The position numbers were made by a program, and so were the translations under genes. From Devosia sp. MC521 (GTDB taxonomy: Bacteria; Pseudomonadota; Alphaproteobacteria; Rhizobiales; Devosiaceae): a stretch of 64,000 bases of DNA. A model generated the notes under the pieces. That model did not search any database, was not told the origin of the DNA, and saw only the letters and a list, made by a program, of their open reading frames with translations. Where the stretch lies: positions 2,882,001 through 2,946,000 of the forward strand of contig NZ_CP059902.1 in assembly GCF_014127105.1 (NCBI RefSeq), given 5' to 3'. Of the stretch, positions 43,597 to 52,853 are shown one piece after another; the stretch's first letter is position 1, and each line of letters begins with the position of its first letter.

Positions 43597-44613
43597 ATGG
43601 CACATCCGCACGACCACTCCGGCCACAGTCACGACGAAACTGACCACGATCATGAGGCGCATCAACACGCGCCCCATGCTCATGACCATGCAGGTCATAG
43701 TCATGATCACGCCGGACACGATCATACGCCAAAAGTAAGTTCCGCCAACGAACGCGCTGTCCTCATCGGGCTAACGCTGACCGGCACGTTCATGGTCATC
43801 GAAGTGATCGGCGGCCTGCTGTCGGGCTCCCTCGCCCTGCTGGCCGATGCTGGTCATATGCTGACCGACACCATAGCCCTTTTCCTGTCGTGGCTCGGCT
43901 TCCGTATCGGCAAGCGTGTAGCGGATAGCAAGCGCAGCTTTGGCTATGCTCGTGTCGAAGTCCTTGCCGGGCTGATCAATGCGCTGACCCTCTTCGGTAT
44001 TGTGGTCTGGATCCTCTATGAGGCGTTCCAGCGCTTCATGGCGCCGGACGAAGTCCTCGCGGGTCCCATGTTCGCCGTCGCCGTCGCTGGGCTTCTCATA
44101 AACCTGCTGGTGCTGCGCATCCTCGGGGGGGCCGACAAAGACCACGTCAACATCAGGGGCGCATCGCTACACGTCATGGGCGACCTTTTGGGCTCGGTGG
44201 GCGCTATTGCAGCCGCGATCATCATCTGGCTCACCGGCTGGACGCCGATTGACCCGATCCTCTCGGTATTTGTCAGCCTGCTCATTCTGCGTGGCGCTTG
44301 GGCTTTGCTGATGCGGACCTTCAATATTCTCATGGAGGGCGCACCCGATGGCGTCGATCCCACAGCGATCACCGCTGATCTCAAGGCCAATATCCCCGGC
44401 CTCGCCAATGTCGACCATCTCCACGTCTGGTCGCTGTCGTCAGGCCGCACCATGGCTACGCTCGACATTTCTCTCACGGGAGCAATCGCCCCGGCCACGG
44501 TTTCAAATGCCGTGCGGCAACGCTTGGCACAGACCCACGACATCAATCACGCCACGATCGAGATCGACTGGACCGGTCACGGCTCCCAATGCGCGGCCGC
44601 TAAGCCTGCGTAA
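43597..44613 (+). CDS. Cation diffusion facilitator (zinc/cobalt efflux), CDF family
   Basis: This is a 338-residue CDF transporter exporting Zn or similar metals against protons. The first 46 residues are very His/Asp-rich (HDHSGHSHDETDHDHEAH), a metal-buffering tail. Six membrane helices follow; the metal-site pairs are HMLTD (GHMLTDTIAL) and HVMGD (second HxxxD). A cytoplasmic domain closes the protein. GAGGG precedes the ATG at 43597. The palindromic operator just upstream and the zinc-type repressor before it imply control by zinc. Its 3' end overlaps the convergent flavoprotein gene by 37 bases. Confidence 0.93.
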   Translation: MAHPHDHSGHSHDETDHDHEAHQHAPHAHDHAGHSHDHAGHDHTPKVSSANERAVLIGLTLTGTFMVIEVIGGLLSGSLALLADAGHMLTDTIALFLSWLGFRIGKRVADSKRSFGYARVEVLAGLINALTLFGIVVWILYEAFQRFMAPDEVLAGPMFAVAVAGLLINLLVLRILGGADKDHVNIRGASLHVMGDLLGSVGAIAAAIIIWLTGWTPIDPILSVFVSLLILRGAWALLMRTFNILMEGAPDGVDPTAITADLKANIPGLANVDHLHVWSLSSGRTMATLDISLTGAIAPATVSNAVRQRLAQTHDINHATIEIDWTGHGSQCAAAKPA

Positions 44614-45782
44614 CGCCCAGTGGCCATGGACGCCGTAAGCAGATAGCCCCCCGTCGGGGCCTCCCAATCGATCATTTCCCCGGCGACAAACGTCCCGGGG
44701 ATTTTCTTGAGCATATAGTTGGGGTCGATCTCATCCCAGACCACCCCGCCCGCCACCGAAATGGCTTCAGCAATAGGACGCGTGTTATCGAGACGCAGCG
44801 GCAAGCTCTTGAGCATCATCGCCAATGCCTCAGGAGCCAGCTGCGCAGCCTCAGGCGCCAGCTCGCGCACCAATGCCGCCTTCACCCCATCGAGCCCCGC
44901 GGCCTTACGCAATCTATTGGTAAAACTCACCTTGCTCGGCTGGCGACCGAAATCCGCCGCCAATCGTTCAACACTGCGTCCCGGCACCAAATCGAGGGTC
45001 AGCACTGCTGAACCGTCTGCCTCAATAGCGTCGCGCAGCGCAGCAGAATGAGCATAGATCAAGCTGCCTTCAACACCGTAAGGGGTGACCACAAACTCGC
45101 CTGGCAGACCGCCCAGAGCACTCGTCGCCACAACGGACTTTACTGGGTGACCGGCGAAACGCTCGCTGATAAACGGGCTCCACCCCCGCTCGAAGGCGCA
45201 ATTGGCGGCCCGGAACGCGGCGATTTCAATTTCACGTTCTGAAAAGGGCGAAACCCAAGCGGCATCTGAGCCTAGTCGCGGCCAGCTCGCCCCTCCAAAT
45301 GCAAAAACCAGCGCATCAAACGCGTGCTGAACCTCACCCTCAGGCGTCGCAAAAACCAGCTTTTCCCCCGCCCAGCCAATCCAGCGATGACGGGTGCGGA
45401 TGGTAACGCCCTGCTCGTCCAGCCGCTTGAGCCAAGCGCGCAACAGAGGCGAGCCTTTCATAACATCTGGAAACACACGGCCCGACGAGCCAACAAAAGT
45501 GCTCACACCCAATCGATCCGCCCAAGTGCGGACATCATCGCCCGTAAAGGCGTTCAACGCCGTTTCGAGCCTTGCTCGTGAAGCCCCAAACCGTCCTAGC
45601 AAGGCTTCATGCGGCTCAGAGTGGGTGATGTTAAGACCAGACTTACCGGCCATGAGGAATTTCCGGCCGACACTGGGCATAGCGTCGAACACGGTGACAC
45701 GCGCCCCGGCATTCGCTGCTGCCTCAGCTGCCATGAGCCCCGCAGGCCCAGCTCCAAGAATTCCGATGTGCCGCTGCATCAT
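44577..45782 (-). CDS. HI0933-family FAD-dependent oxidoreductase (TIGR03862)
   Basis: This is a 401-residue flavoprotein with an N-terminal dinucleotide-binding GAGPAGLMAAEAAANAG, then SVGRKFLMAGKSGLNITHSEP (residues about 37-57 show the HI0933 signature). Near the C terminus is VAGEMIDWEAPTGGYLL, typical of the FAD part of this family. The substrate is not known; related proteins (YhiN) are uncharacterised. The start is one of two adjacent ATG codons (45782 or 45779). It overlaps the transporter gene tail to tail. Confidence 0.9.
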   Translation of the reverse strand: MMQRHIGILGAGPAGLMAAEAAANAGARVTVFDAMPSVGRKFLMAGKSGLNITHSEPHEALLGRFGASRARLETALNAFTGDDVRTWADRLGVSTFVGSSGRVFPDVMKGSPLLRAWLKRLDEQGVTIRTRHRWIGWAGEKLVFATPEGEVQHAFDALVFAFGGASWPRLGSDAAWVSPFSEREIEIAAFRAANCAFERGWSPFISERFAGHPVKSVVATSALGGLPGEFVVTPYGVEGSLIYAHSAALRDAIEADGSAVLTLDLVPGRSVERLAADFGRQPSKVSFTNRLRKAAGLDGVKAALVRELAPEAAQLAPEALAMMLKSLPLRLDNTRPIAEAISVAGGVVWDEIDPNYMLKKIPGTFVAGEMIDWEAPTGGYLLTASMATGRYAGLAAAHWEP

Positions 45783-45866
45783 GGCCTGCCTAACAAGAAG
45801 TGAAGCTTCTCATAGCGCAAGAGAGCCAAATTTGGCCATGCCAAGAGCGCGCAGCTCCCCAAAGAG

Positions 45867-45893
45867 AAAAGCGCGACCGAAGCCGCGCTTTTT
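45867..45893. terminator. Terminator of the cysTWA operon
   Basis: AAAAGCGCG (45867-45875) pairs with CGCGCTTTT (45884-45892) around an 8-base loop. It has A on one side and T on the other, and lies 6 bases after the cysA stop in the minus direction. Confidence 0.85.
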
Positions 45894-45898
45894 CTGCT

Positions 45899-46933
45899 TT
45901 ATGCTGCCGGAAAGAGTCTGAACCGCTTGGGGCGAAACGCAAAGCGGGATCGGTCTGCCAGCGGATGGTCGAACGGCAGGTCAATCTCGACGCGATGTGC
46001 GCTTCCCTGCAATTCAAGCTCAACACGGCGCGTACCACCAACGCGGCGGCTGGCGACAACATCGCCGCCGAGCGCCGAGGACGCGTCTGTCAGCTCGATA
46101 TCATGTGGACGGAAATAAAGCCGTTGGGCCCCCGTGGCTCCGCTGGCCGGAAGACCGAGTGAGCGACCATCGAGGTGAAGTTCGCCCCCCTCGACCGTGA
46201 CGGGAAGCTCTGAACTTTCGCCGATAAACCCGAAGACAAACGGCGACGCCGGTTGGTCATAGACCATATCAGGCGTTCCCACCTGTTCGATCTTGCCCTG
46301 GCTCATGACACAGAGACGATCAGCCAGCTCCAGCGCTTCTTCCTGATCATGCGTCACAAAAACTGTGGTGTGGCCGGTGCGATCATGGATTTCGCGCAGC
46401 CATTTGCGCAAGTCGCGCCGAACCTGCGCGTCGAGCGCACCGAATGGTTCGTCGAGCAGCAAAACGCGCGGCTCGATAGCCAATGCGCGAGCGAGCGCCA
46501 CACGCTGACGCTGCCCGCCCGATAGCTGGCTCGGGTAGCGTTTCTCGAGACCAGACAGCTGCACCAGATCGAGCAGCTCCAACGCCCGGCGGCGGATTTC
46601 ACTATTGTGCGGGCGGCTCGAACGCGGGCGCACCTTCAGGCCGAAGGCAACATTCTCCAAAATCGTCATATGCCGGAACAGCGCGTAGTGCTGGAACACA
46701 AAACCAATGTTCCGCTCCTGCACACTCTTTTCCGACGCGTCTTCATCTCCGAAGAAAATCTTGCCTTCCGTCGGGCGCTCAAGCCCGGCAATTAAGCGCA
46801 GCAGGGTGGTTTTGCCGGAACCAGATGGCCCCAGAAGCGCAATCAACTCGCCCGAAAGAATATCCAGAGACACCGAATGCAGTGCTGGAAACCGGTCGAA
46901 TTCCTTGCGGACGTTTTGTACTTTTACTTCCAT
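45899..46933 (-). CDS. cysA: Sulfate/thiosulfate ABC transporter ATP-binding protein CysA
   Basis: This is a 344-residue ATPase of the sulfate importer. Walker A is [18 protein letters not shown], the signature is [17 protein letters not shown], Walker B is [19 protein letters not shown] and the H-loop is [18 protein letters not shown]-terminal TOBE-like domain (about 240-344) is present. The ATG at 46933 follows AGGG; a TTG two codons earlier is possible. It is the last gene of cysT-cysW-cysA, 11 bases after cysW. Confidence 0.95.
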   Translation of the reverse strand: MEVKVQNVRKEFDRFPALHSVSLDILSGELIALLGPSGSGKTTLLRLIAGLERPTEGKIFFGDEDASEKSVQERNIGFVFQHYALFRHMTILENVAFGLKVRPRSSRPHNSEIRRRALELLDLVQLSGLEKRYPSQLSGGQRQRVALARALAIEPRVLLLDEPFGALDAQVRRDLRKWLREIHDRTGHTTVFVTHDQEEALELADRLCVMSQGKIEQVGTPDMVYDQPASPFVFGFIGESSELPVTVEGGELHLDGRSLGLPASGATGAQRLYFRPHDIELTDASSALGGDVVASRRVGGTRRVELELQGSAHRVEIDLPFDHPLADRSRFAFRPKRFRLFPAA

Positions 46934-46944
46934 TCCCAACCCTG

Positions 46945-47814
46945 TCAGTGGCCGCGGCCAGTAGCGGCGAGTTCATCGCCGAAGCGCCATTCAAGCGCCG
47001 TTTTGAGCACCAGAGTGACAAGGGCCAGCAAGGCCAATAGCGACGCCAGCGCAAAGGCGGCTGTCCCTTGATACTCATTATAGAACATTTCGACCTGCAA
47101 CGGCATGGTCGTGGTTTGACCCCGGATTTTCCCAGAAACCACCGCGACCGCACCAAATTCGCCCATAGCGCGCGCATTACACAGCAGCACGCCATAGAGC
47201 AGGCCCCATTTAATATTGGGCAGCGTCACGCGGAAAAACGTCTGCCACCCCGAAGCGCCAAGCGAAATGGCCGCCTCTTCATCGCCGGAACCTTGGTCCT
47301 GCATCAGCGGGATCAGCTCGCGGGCCACAAACGGAAAGGTGACAAATATCGTCGCCAGAACAATCCCCGGCACCGCGAAGAGAATTTCGATGTTGTAGGA
47401 TTTGAGGAACGGCCCCAACAGGCTCCCCGAGCCAAACAGCAGCACATAGACCAAGCCAGAAATCACGGGCGACACCGAGAACGGTAGGTCGATAAGCGTG
47501 ATGAGAAAGGCTTTGCCCTTGAACTCAAATTTAGCGATGGCCCACGAGGCCGCGATACCGAACACCACATTGAGGGGCACGGAGATCGCCGCCACCAAAA
47601 GCGTCAGGCGGATGGCCGACTGCGCATCAGCAGTCTGCAGTGCCTCTACAAATCCGGGTATGCCCTGACGAAGCGCTTCGGTGAATACGGCCACGAGCGG
47701 CAAAACCAAGATCAGCCCCATGAAGGCGACGCCGATCAGAATTAGGGTCACGCGCACCCAGAGAGGCTCATTGGTGGGGTGGTAGCGACGGGATGGGGCG
47801 TTCTTACGTGCCAT
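46945..47814 (-). CDS. cysW: Sulfate ABC transporter permease CysW
   Basis: This is a 289-residue inner-membrane permease with six helices. The EAA-type cytoplasmic loop that contacts CysA is seen as [21 protein letters not shown]. The start at ATG 47814 has GAGG at a good distance and overlaps cysT by 11 bases; ATG 47820 is an alternative. With CysT it forms the translocation channel for sulfate or thiosulfate. Confidence 0.94.
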   Translation of the reverse strand: MARKNAPSRRYHPTNEPLWVRVTLILIGVAFMGLILVLPLVAVFTEALRQGIPGFVEALQTADAQSAIRLTLLVAAISVPLNVVFGIAASWAIAKFEFKGKAFLITLIDLPFSVSPVISGLVYVLLFGSGSLLGPFLKSYNIEILFAVPGIVLATIFVTFPFVARELIPLMQDQGSGDEEAAISLGASGWQTFFRVTLPNIKWGLLYGVLLCNARAMGEFGAVAVVSGKIRGQTTTMPLQVEMFYNEYQGTAAFALASLLALLALVTLVLKTALEWRFGDELAATGRGH

Positions 47815-48649
47815 AGCCATACCTCTTGCGGCTCCACGCCTGAATGAGATTGATCGCAAAGAGCATCAGAAACGAAATCGACAACATCACCGTGGCGATC
47901 ACAGCGGCCGCAGAATAGTTGAATTCCTCAAGCCGGATCACGATCAGCAGCGGCGCGATTTCGGATACGAACGGAATATTGCCAGCAATAAAAATCACCG
48001 AACCATATTCTCCGACAGCGCGGGCAAAGGCCAAAGCGAAGCCGGTTAAAATTGCGGGCGTGAGGCTCGGCAACAGCACTCGGGAAATTGTCTGAAAGCG
48101 GTTGGCGCCAAGTGTAGCTGAAGCCTCTTCCACCTCTCGGCTGGTTTCTTCCAAAATCGGCTGAATGGTCCGAACGACAAAGGGCAGGCCGATAAACACC
48201 ATGGCTATGGTGATGCCGATTGGCGTGTAAGCGATCCGCCAACCCAAAGGTGCAAACAGCGTCCCGATCACCCCGTTGGGCGCATAGATTGCCGTCAGAG
48301 CAATCCCGGCCACCGCCGTTGGCAGCGCAAATGGCAGGTCCACCACCGCATCGAAAATACGCCGACCGGGAAAACGATAGCGCACGAGCACCCAAGCGAT
48401 CAGCGTGCCAAAAACAACATTGATCCCGGCAGCGATCAGCGCCGTCACGAAGCTGGTGCGCAGCGCCGCAAGCATGCGCGCATCGAGCGCCACCGCCCAA
48501 AACCCGGTCCAACCAATACCCGCAGCACGCAACACCAGCGCGATGAGCGGAATAAGAATGATCAGGCCAAAGTATGCAAGAGTAAAACCAAAGGTCAAAC
48601 CGAAGCCCGGTATGACGCTAGGCTGAACAAATCCAGTCTTCCGGCTCAT
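47804..48649 (-). CDS. cysT: Sulfate ABC transporter permease CysT
   Basis: This is a 281-residue permease with six helices and the EAA loop VEEASATLGANRFQTISRVLLP. The substrate-path segment ARAVGEYGSVIFIAGNIPF is characteristic of sulfate permeases. GGGGA precedes the ATG at 48649. Just upstream lies a 15-base palindrome (48660-48674) and two copies of TTTCTCAAG, so the cysTWA part probably has its own regulated promoter although sbp is about 3.6 kb upstream. Confidence 0.94.
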   Translation of the reverse strand: MSRKTGFVQPSVIPGFGLTFGFTLAYFGLIILIPLIALVLRAAGIGWTGFWAVALDARMLAALRTSFVTALIAAGINVVFGTLIAWVLVRYRFPGRRIFDAVVDLPFALPTAVAGIALTAIYAPNGVIGTLFAPLGWRIAYTPIGITIAMVFIGLPFVVRTIQPILEETSREVEEASATLGANRFQTISRVLLPSLTPAILTGFALAFARAVGEYGSVIFIAGNIPFVSEIAPLLIVIRLEEFNYSAAAVIATVMLSISFLMLFAINLIQAWSRKRYGYGT

Positions 48650-48659
48650 ATGAGATCTC

Positions 48660-48674
48660 CCCTGTCAGACAGGG
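48660..48674. promoter_or_regulatory. Palindrome at the cysT ribosome site
   Basis: CCCTGTC A GACAGGG is a perfect 7-1-7 palindrome whose right part, on the minus strand, merges with the GGGGAG ribosome site of cysT. It may be an operator, or a hairpin that reduces translation. Confidence 0.5.
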
Positions 48675-48747
48675 TTCGGCCTCTATGCTTTGGTCGATGC
48701 ATACATCTACCCTCAAGAACTGGCCTAACCCTAGCTTTCCGCTCGAC

Positions 48748-48782
48748 TTTCTCAAGGAGCGGACTGGGCGAGTTTTCTCAAG
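48748..48782. repeat. Direct repeats TTTCTCAAG upstream of cysT
   Basis: TTTCTCAAG occurs at 48748-48756 and 48774-48782, 26 bases apart, with a related CTCAAG at 48712-48717. A similar TTTGAGAAGG lies upstream of sbp, near 52310. These may be binding sites for a regulator of sulfur genes. Confidence 0.4.
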
Positions 48783-48816
48783 AATGTAGAAAATCGTTCC
48801 GGAAGGAGCAAGCAAT

Positions 48817-50214
48817 TCACGAAGAGCTTTGCGTGGCCGCCTCCGCCTGTCCTGCAGCGAGCAAAGATTGCGCTAGTCCTGCCGCCTGTACGCGGATGTC
48901 TGGAACAGCCTCAATTTCGAAATATCGTCCCCGCGTGAGGGGGCCAATAACGCGCACTCTTGGCGACACCTGGCCGTTCGCCGTGATGAGCGCGCAGGCA
49001 CCATCCACATCGATACCGATATGCATTGAGTCTGGACGTGCCGCCCCTGTGCTCACCAGATGCTGGAGCAGTGGATTATGGCTCGCACGGACATCAACAC
49101 TCACGCCACCGCAGTCATAGACACGCGCAACCGTAAGCCGTTCGCGCTGTTCGGTCCCTCGCGCGCGGATGATCGCCACGGTATTCCCGCCGTCCCGCTC
49201 AATCCCCACAAACTCAGCTGCGCGCAGTGTCACCTGCCCCGAACGGATGGCATCGACCAGACGCTGATAAAGATCAGGTGGCAGGCGGTGACGATGGATA
49301 TTCCACCAAGGCCGGATGTGGCGCAGGAACTGCCGCTTCACCGGATCAGACCAGCTCTGCCACAGTTTCTGATTATAGGGCCTTAGGCCGTCGACAACAC
49401 TGCGCCAATCGCCCCCTTTGCCCTCAGTGTCGCGCACAAGCGCGCGGAACCACTTAGCCAATTCGGTCATATTGGTGCCGAAGGGGACATCGCTTTCGCT
49501 GATCGTCAGCGGCGGCACGTCCTTATGCCCTTTCGGCAAAAGCCCGTTGCGCGAAACAACCGTGATCGGCCCCCGATGCTTGGCCTCAACCAGCGACACC
49601 CAAGCGTCCACCATCGACAGGCCGGAGCCGAGGATCATCACCGGAGCGTTCCGCTCAAGCGGCGTGTCTTCTTCAGACCCGACACGAACCGCGATCCCCC
49701 GCCCGCGCGCGGGCTGTGTCTCATGCCCAACGGCCAGAACAGCGCGACGGCTCACAAGGCTGGTGCCATTGCCCAGCTCGACTTCCACACCCTTGCTGGT
49801 CTCGCGCAGCGAGACAGCCTCCTCAGCGAGGATACGCAGACGACCCTGCATGCGTGCACCTGCCTGACGCAAAACATCCTCTAGATAGCTGCCATATTTG
49901 CGACGCGGCACAAAAACATACGAGCTGTCGTAAACGCCCGGCTCGTGCTCTTGCAGCCAATTCCAGAAGTGATCCTTATCATCGGCAAATGCGCTCATGC
50001 CACGCGCCGGCACGTTCACCCGATGGTCCTTGCGGCGGGCTGAATAGGCGAGACCTTGGCCGAACTGCCCTTGGCGTTCTAGCAAGGTGACGCGCAAATC
50101 TGGATCGTCGCTTTTGAGCAAATTGGCCGCCAGCAGGACACCACTTGCACCGCCACCGATAATCGTCACCGATTTCTCAGCCGGGGTCTTAGATAGGTCC
50201 TTCGGATCAGCCAT
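48817..50214 (-). CDS. FAD/NAD(P)-binding protein of the COG4529 type
   Basis: This is a 465-residue flavoprotein with an N-terminal FAD motif VTIIGGGASGVLLAANLL (about 16-33), the segment RVNVPARGMSAFADDKDHF typical of COG4529 proteins, and a second dinucleotide motif VMILGSGLSMVDAW (about 192-205). The substrate is unknown. It lies between sbp with two small genes and cysT, on the same strand, which suggests a link to sulfur uptake or use. The ATG at 50214 is the natural start. Confidence 0.85.
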   Translation of the reverse strand: MADPKDLSKTPAEKSVTIIGGGASGVLLAANLLKSDDPDLRVTLLERQGQFGQGLAYSARRKDHRVNVPARGMSAFADDKDHFWNWLQEHEPGVYDSSYVFVPRRKYGSYLEDVLRQAGARMQGRLRILAEEAVSLRETSKGVEVELGNGTSLVSRRAVLAVGHETQPARGRGIAVRVGSEEDTPLERNAPVMILGSGLSMVDAWVSLVEAKHRGPITVVSRNGLLPKGHKDVPPLTISESDVPFGTNMTELAKWFRALVRDTEGKGGDWRSVVDGLRPYNQKLWQSWSDPVKRQFLRHIRPWWNIHRHRLPPDLYQRLVDAIRSGQVTLRAAEFVGIERDGGNTVAIIRARGTEQRERLTVARVYDCGGVSVDVRASHNPLLQHLVSTGAARPDSMHIGIDVDGACALITANGQVSPRVRVIGPLTRGRYFEIEAVPDIRVQAAGLAQSLLAAGQAEAATQSSS

Positions 50215-50344
50215 GTACTGCGCCTTCCATAATAAGCTGGAAGCTGCACGCGCTCACAAAAATGAAGCTACGGCACACCGCTGCCAGGCTGAAAATCACC
50301 CAATACGAAAGCTTTGGGGATCAGCCTGAAAACTATAAAGTCGA

Positions 50345-50950
50345 CTAAGGCACTAGACAAGAGCGCTGGACGCTCTGTGGGCCCATCGCGCGGCGGTGCC
50401 GCTGTTGTCGATCAGCCTTATCGGCAAGCTGTTGGGCCAGATCATAGCCGCGTGCCCAGCGACCAAACCCGCTCGCAATATTGATATGCCCTGCGTGCCC
50501 CAAATCCAGCACAGGGACGCCCCAGTGCTGCGCGAGGGTCCGCGCTTTAGCAAGGTTCATAAAGATATCGTCGCGGCTGGCGACCATGAGCCCCGGAAAT
50601 GGCAGCTTATCCCCCGGCAGCGTGCCAAACTCATAACTACGCGCGTGCAAGGTCGAAGTGCGCTCTATGTCCGCCGGTGCTACCAACAGCACCCCACCCA
50701 CCAATGGCGCGACCGGGCTTGTTGCGAGGCGAGCCGCAAGGATAGTGCCCAGGCTATGCCCGACAACGATGGCGCCCGGATAGGTCATCACCGCTTTCTC
50801 TAACCAATGCAGCCAACGCCCAGCCTTTGGGTCAGCCCATTCGGCTTGTTCAACGAGAACAGCTTCCGGCTTGTCACGCAGCCAATAGTGCTGCCAATGG
50901 CCATCATTCGAGCCATTGAGGCCCGGCACAATGAGAACTGGTCTGGTCAT
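50345..50950 (-). CDS. Alpha/beta hydrolase of the RBBP9/YdeN family
   Basis: This is a 201-residue serine hydrolase. The nucleophile elbow GHSLG puts Ser66 at the active site, and DLGHAGHINIASGFG carries the His. LIVPGLNGSNDGHWQHYW near the start is the family signature. These small hydrolases have no agreed substrate. Its ATG overlaps the stop of the small upstream gene as ATGA, so both follow sbp in an operon. Confidence 0.88.
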   Translation of the reverse strand: MTRPVLIVPGLNGSNDGHWQHYWLRDKPEAVLVEQAEWADPKAGRWLHWLEKAVMTYPGAIVVGHSLGTILAARLATSPVAPLVGGVLLVAPADIERTSTLHARSYEFGTLPGDKLPFPGLMVASRDDIFMNLAKARTLAQHWGVPVLDLGHAGHINIASGFGRWARGYDLAQQLADKADRQQRHRRAMGPQSVQRSCLVP

Positions 50951-51171
50951 GGCTCACCTGCGCGCTCACGACTATTGGCCGGGGTGTCGCGATAGTCGGG
51001 TTCAGGCGCTTTACTGGCCAGATAGCAGGCATCTTGCTCTGCTCGGCTCAAGGGCACAGCGCCCTGAGCAATGTCTGGCACCCCACCGAAAAAGTTTGCT
51101 TTGGATCTGGCTTCCGCTGCCGGAGCGCGTTGGAGCTTTCCGGGGCCGAAGATACCGAAGAAGTAGACCAT
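50947..51171 (-). CDS. Small protein of unknown function between sbp and the hydrolase
   Basis: This is a 74-residue protein starting MVYFFGIFGPGKLQRAP. It has an excellent ribosome site (AGGAGAAGGA, close upstream of the ATG at 51171) and its stop overlaps the hydrolase start as ATGA, which argues that it is a real gene. It has a short hydrophobic start but no clear signal peptide, and a charged tail. One Cys is present. No family is recognised. Its position implies a role with sulfate uptake. Confidence 0.7.
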   Translation of the reverse strand: MVYFFGIFGPGKLQRAPAAEARSKANFFGGVPDIAQGAVPLSRAEQDACYLASKAPEPDYRDTPANSRERAGEP

Positions 51172-51226
51172 GTTCCTTCTCCTGGGTGAGGCTCCCCGGC
51201 TTACAGGGCCGAGGAGCGCTGTTCCG

Positions 51227-52255
51227 TTACTGGGTTGGACCGGAATAGATCTGGTCGAACACACCACCATCGCCGAAGTACTTCGGCTGCGCTTCACGCC
51301 AGCCGCCGAAATCCTCGATCGTCACAAGGTTCAACTCACCGAAGCGGGCTGTGTCTTCAGCCGGGACCTTTGAGAAATCCGAAGGACGATAGTAGTTCTG
51401 CGCTGCAATAGTCTGGCCTTCATCCGAATAGAGATATTCGAGATAAGCCTGCGCCAAATCCGTCGTTCCCTTCTTGTCGGCATTGCCCTTCACAACCGCA
51501 ACTGGCGGTTCAGCGAGGATCGAAAGCGACGGGGTGACGATATCGAAAGCATCAGGGCCAAGCTCTTCAAGGGCGAGGTAAGCCTCGTTTTCCCAAGCCA
51601 GCAGAACGTCGCCAATGCCACGCTGCACAAAAGTGGTGGTCGAACCCCGTGCACCTGTGTCGAGAACAGGAACATGGCGGAAGAGTTCAGAGACAAACTC
51701 CTGCGCCTTAGCTTCATCGCCACCATTGGCTTCGCGCGCCCACGCCCAAGCGGCGAGGAAATTCCATCGTGCGCCACCGGAGGTTTTCGGGTTCGGCGTG
51801 ATCACCTCGACACCATCAGCAATCAGGTCACCCCAATCTTGGATGCTTTTGGGGTTCCCCTTGCGAACGAGGAAGACAATGGTCGATGTGTATGGCGCAC
51901 TATTGTGCGGCAAGGCCTGACGCCAGTCGGCTGGAATAAGATCGGGATTGGCGTCTGAGATTGCGTTGATGTCGCTTTCGAGCGCCAGTGTGACGACATC
52001 AGCCTCGAGGCCGTCGATGACGGTGCGAGCCTGCGAACCAGAACCGCCATGGGTCACCTGAATGGCGACGGTGTCGCCCTTTTCAGCGTTCCAGTGCGTG
52101 ATGAAGGCTTCGTTATAAGCGCGGTAGAGTTCCCGCGTGGGATCGTAAGACACGTTGATCAGGGTGCGATCCTGTGCCTGAGCGGTAATAGAAAAGCCCA
52201 CGAGCAGGGATGCGGCGAGGGCTGAGTAGGCAACTAGCTTGGCTGTCCGTTTCAT
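51227..52255 (-). CDS. Sulfate-binding periplasmic protein of an ABC transporter
   Basis: This is a 342-residue solute-binding protein (Sbp/CysP). A signal peptide (about 1-27, [17 protein letters not shown]) is followed by [20 protein letters not shown], the family signature, and by [25 protein letters not shown], which forms the sulfate site (only motifs THGGSGSQ and VTLAL are given as key). The ATG at 52255 follows GGGAGG. It is the first gene of the locus and delivers sulfate to CysTWA, which here is about 2.6 kb further on. Confidence 0.94.
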   Translation of the reverse strand: MKRTAKLVAYSALAASLLVGFSITAQAQDRTLINVSYDPTRELYRAYNEAFITHWNAEKGDTVAIQVTHGGSGSQARTVIDGLEADVVTLALESDINAISDANPDLIPADWRQALPHNSAPYTSTIVFLVRKGNPKSIQDWGDLIADGVEVITPNPKTSGGARWNFLAAWAWAREANGGDEAKAQEFVSELFRHVPVLDTGARGSTTTFVQRGIGDVLLAWENEAYLALEELGPDAFDIVTPSLSILAEPPVAVVKGNADKKGTTDLAQAYLEYLYSDEGQTIAAQNYYRPSDFSKVPAEDTARFGELNLVTIEDFGGWREAQPKYFGDGGVFDQIYSGPTQ

Positions 52256-52663
52256 TGGGAACCTCCCGTTCATTTGATGTTTTAAACTCTATCAACGTGG
52301 TCGCCTTTGAGAAGGTTTTGGCTTGCCGTAACGGCGAGAATGAAGAAAAAAATGCCTCCAATCCTGCTTTTGCTTGGATCAAATAGAACTTAGTTCCGAA
52401 AACACCTAAAAGCTACCCCGGCTGCTTTCCGCCAGAAATCACTCTCAAACAGAACCCGAATGGCACCCTATCTGGTTTTGAGGCGCGAGCTATCGGGGTG
52501 CCGCGCCGTTTGGCATTGCCGCGCCGGCAGATCAGAGGGTCACTGTGAGGCAAGGACGGCTACGGCAAGTAGCGATGACATGATGCGCAAGAGCGAGAAG
52601 CCGAACATCTCTGACATTCTAATGCAATGGCACCAGAGCAGGATGCAGCTCAAACACTGCCGT

Positions 52664-52832
52664 TTGACTTTTATTTAAAAATGACAGAACAATAGGCAGT
52701 AACAAAACTATATTTTAGTTTTTTTCCAAATGGAAACGCGCTGTGACTTAACAGTGCAACAAAGTCACTTCCAAAGGGCGCACTCCCAGCAGAAGTGATT
52801 GGGCCCCGACTTTCGGTCGGGGCCCTTTTTAT
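52664..52832 (+). ncRNA. Candidate small RNA ending at an orphan terminator
   Basis: TTGACT (52664-52669), 18 bases, AACAAT (52688-52693) would start a transcript near 52700. It would contain a stem-loop from GTGACTT (52743-52749) and AAGTCAC (52762-52768) and end at the terminator at 52801-52832. There is no coding frame in it. The evidence is only the terminator orientation, the stem and the weak promoter. Confidence 0.35.
52801..52832 (+). terminator. Plus-strand intrinsic terminator without an upstream gene
   Basis: GGGCCCCGAC (52801-52810) pairs with GTCGGGGCCC (52816-52825) around TTTCG, followed by TTTTTATTAG on the plus strand. The minus-strand side (after maeB) has no T run, so it fits a plus-strand transcript better than maeB. 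Confidence 0.8.
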
Positions 52833-52853
52833 TAGTCTTTATTCCAAGAAGGC

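Larger units (their letters stand above)
52256..52853. other. Gene-free interval of 598 bases with a possible small RNA
   Basis: No convincing protein gene. The left part (52256-52450) is the upstream region of sbp. A 72-codon frame at 52460-52678 has no ribosome site or protein-like composition. The segment 52660-52745 is AT-rich. On the right is a plus-strand terminator with no gene to its left; see the two following entries. Confidence 0.7.

Noticed and set aside
43597-43740. Repeated catgac/cacgac-like bases near the CDF gene start
   Set aside because: They encode the His/Asp-rich metal-binding tail of the transporter.
52460-52678. Possible 72-residue protein in the gene-free interval
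   Set aside because: No ribosome site, no family, and amino-acid make-up not protein-like.
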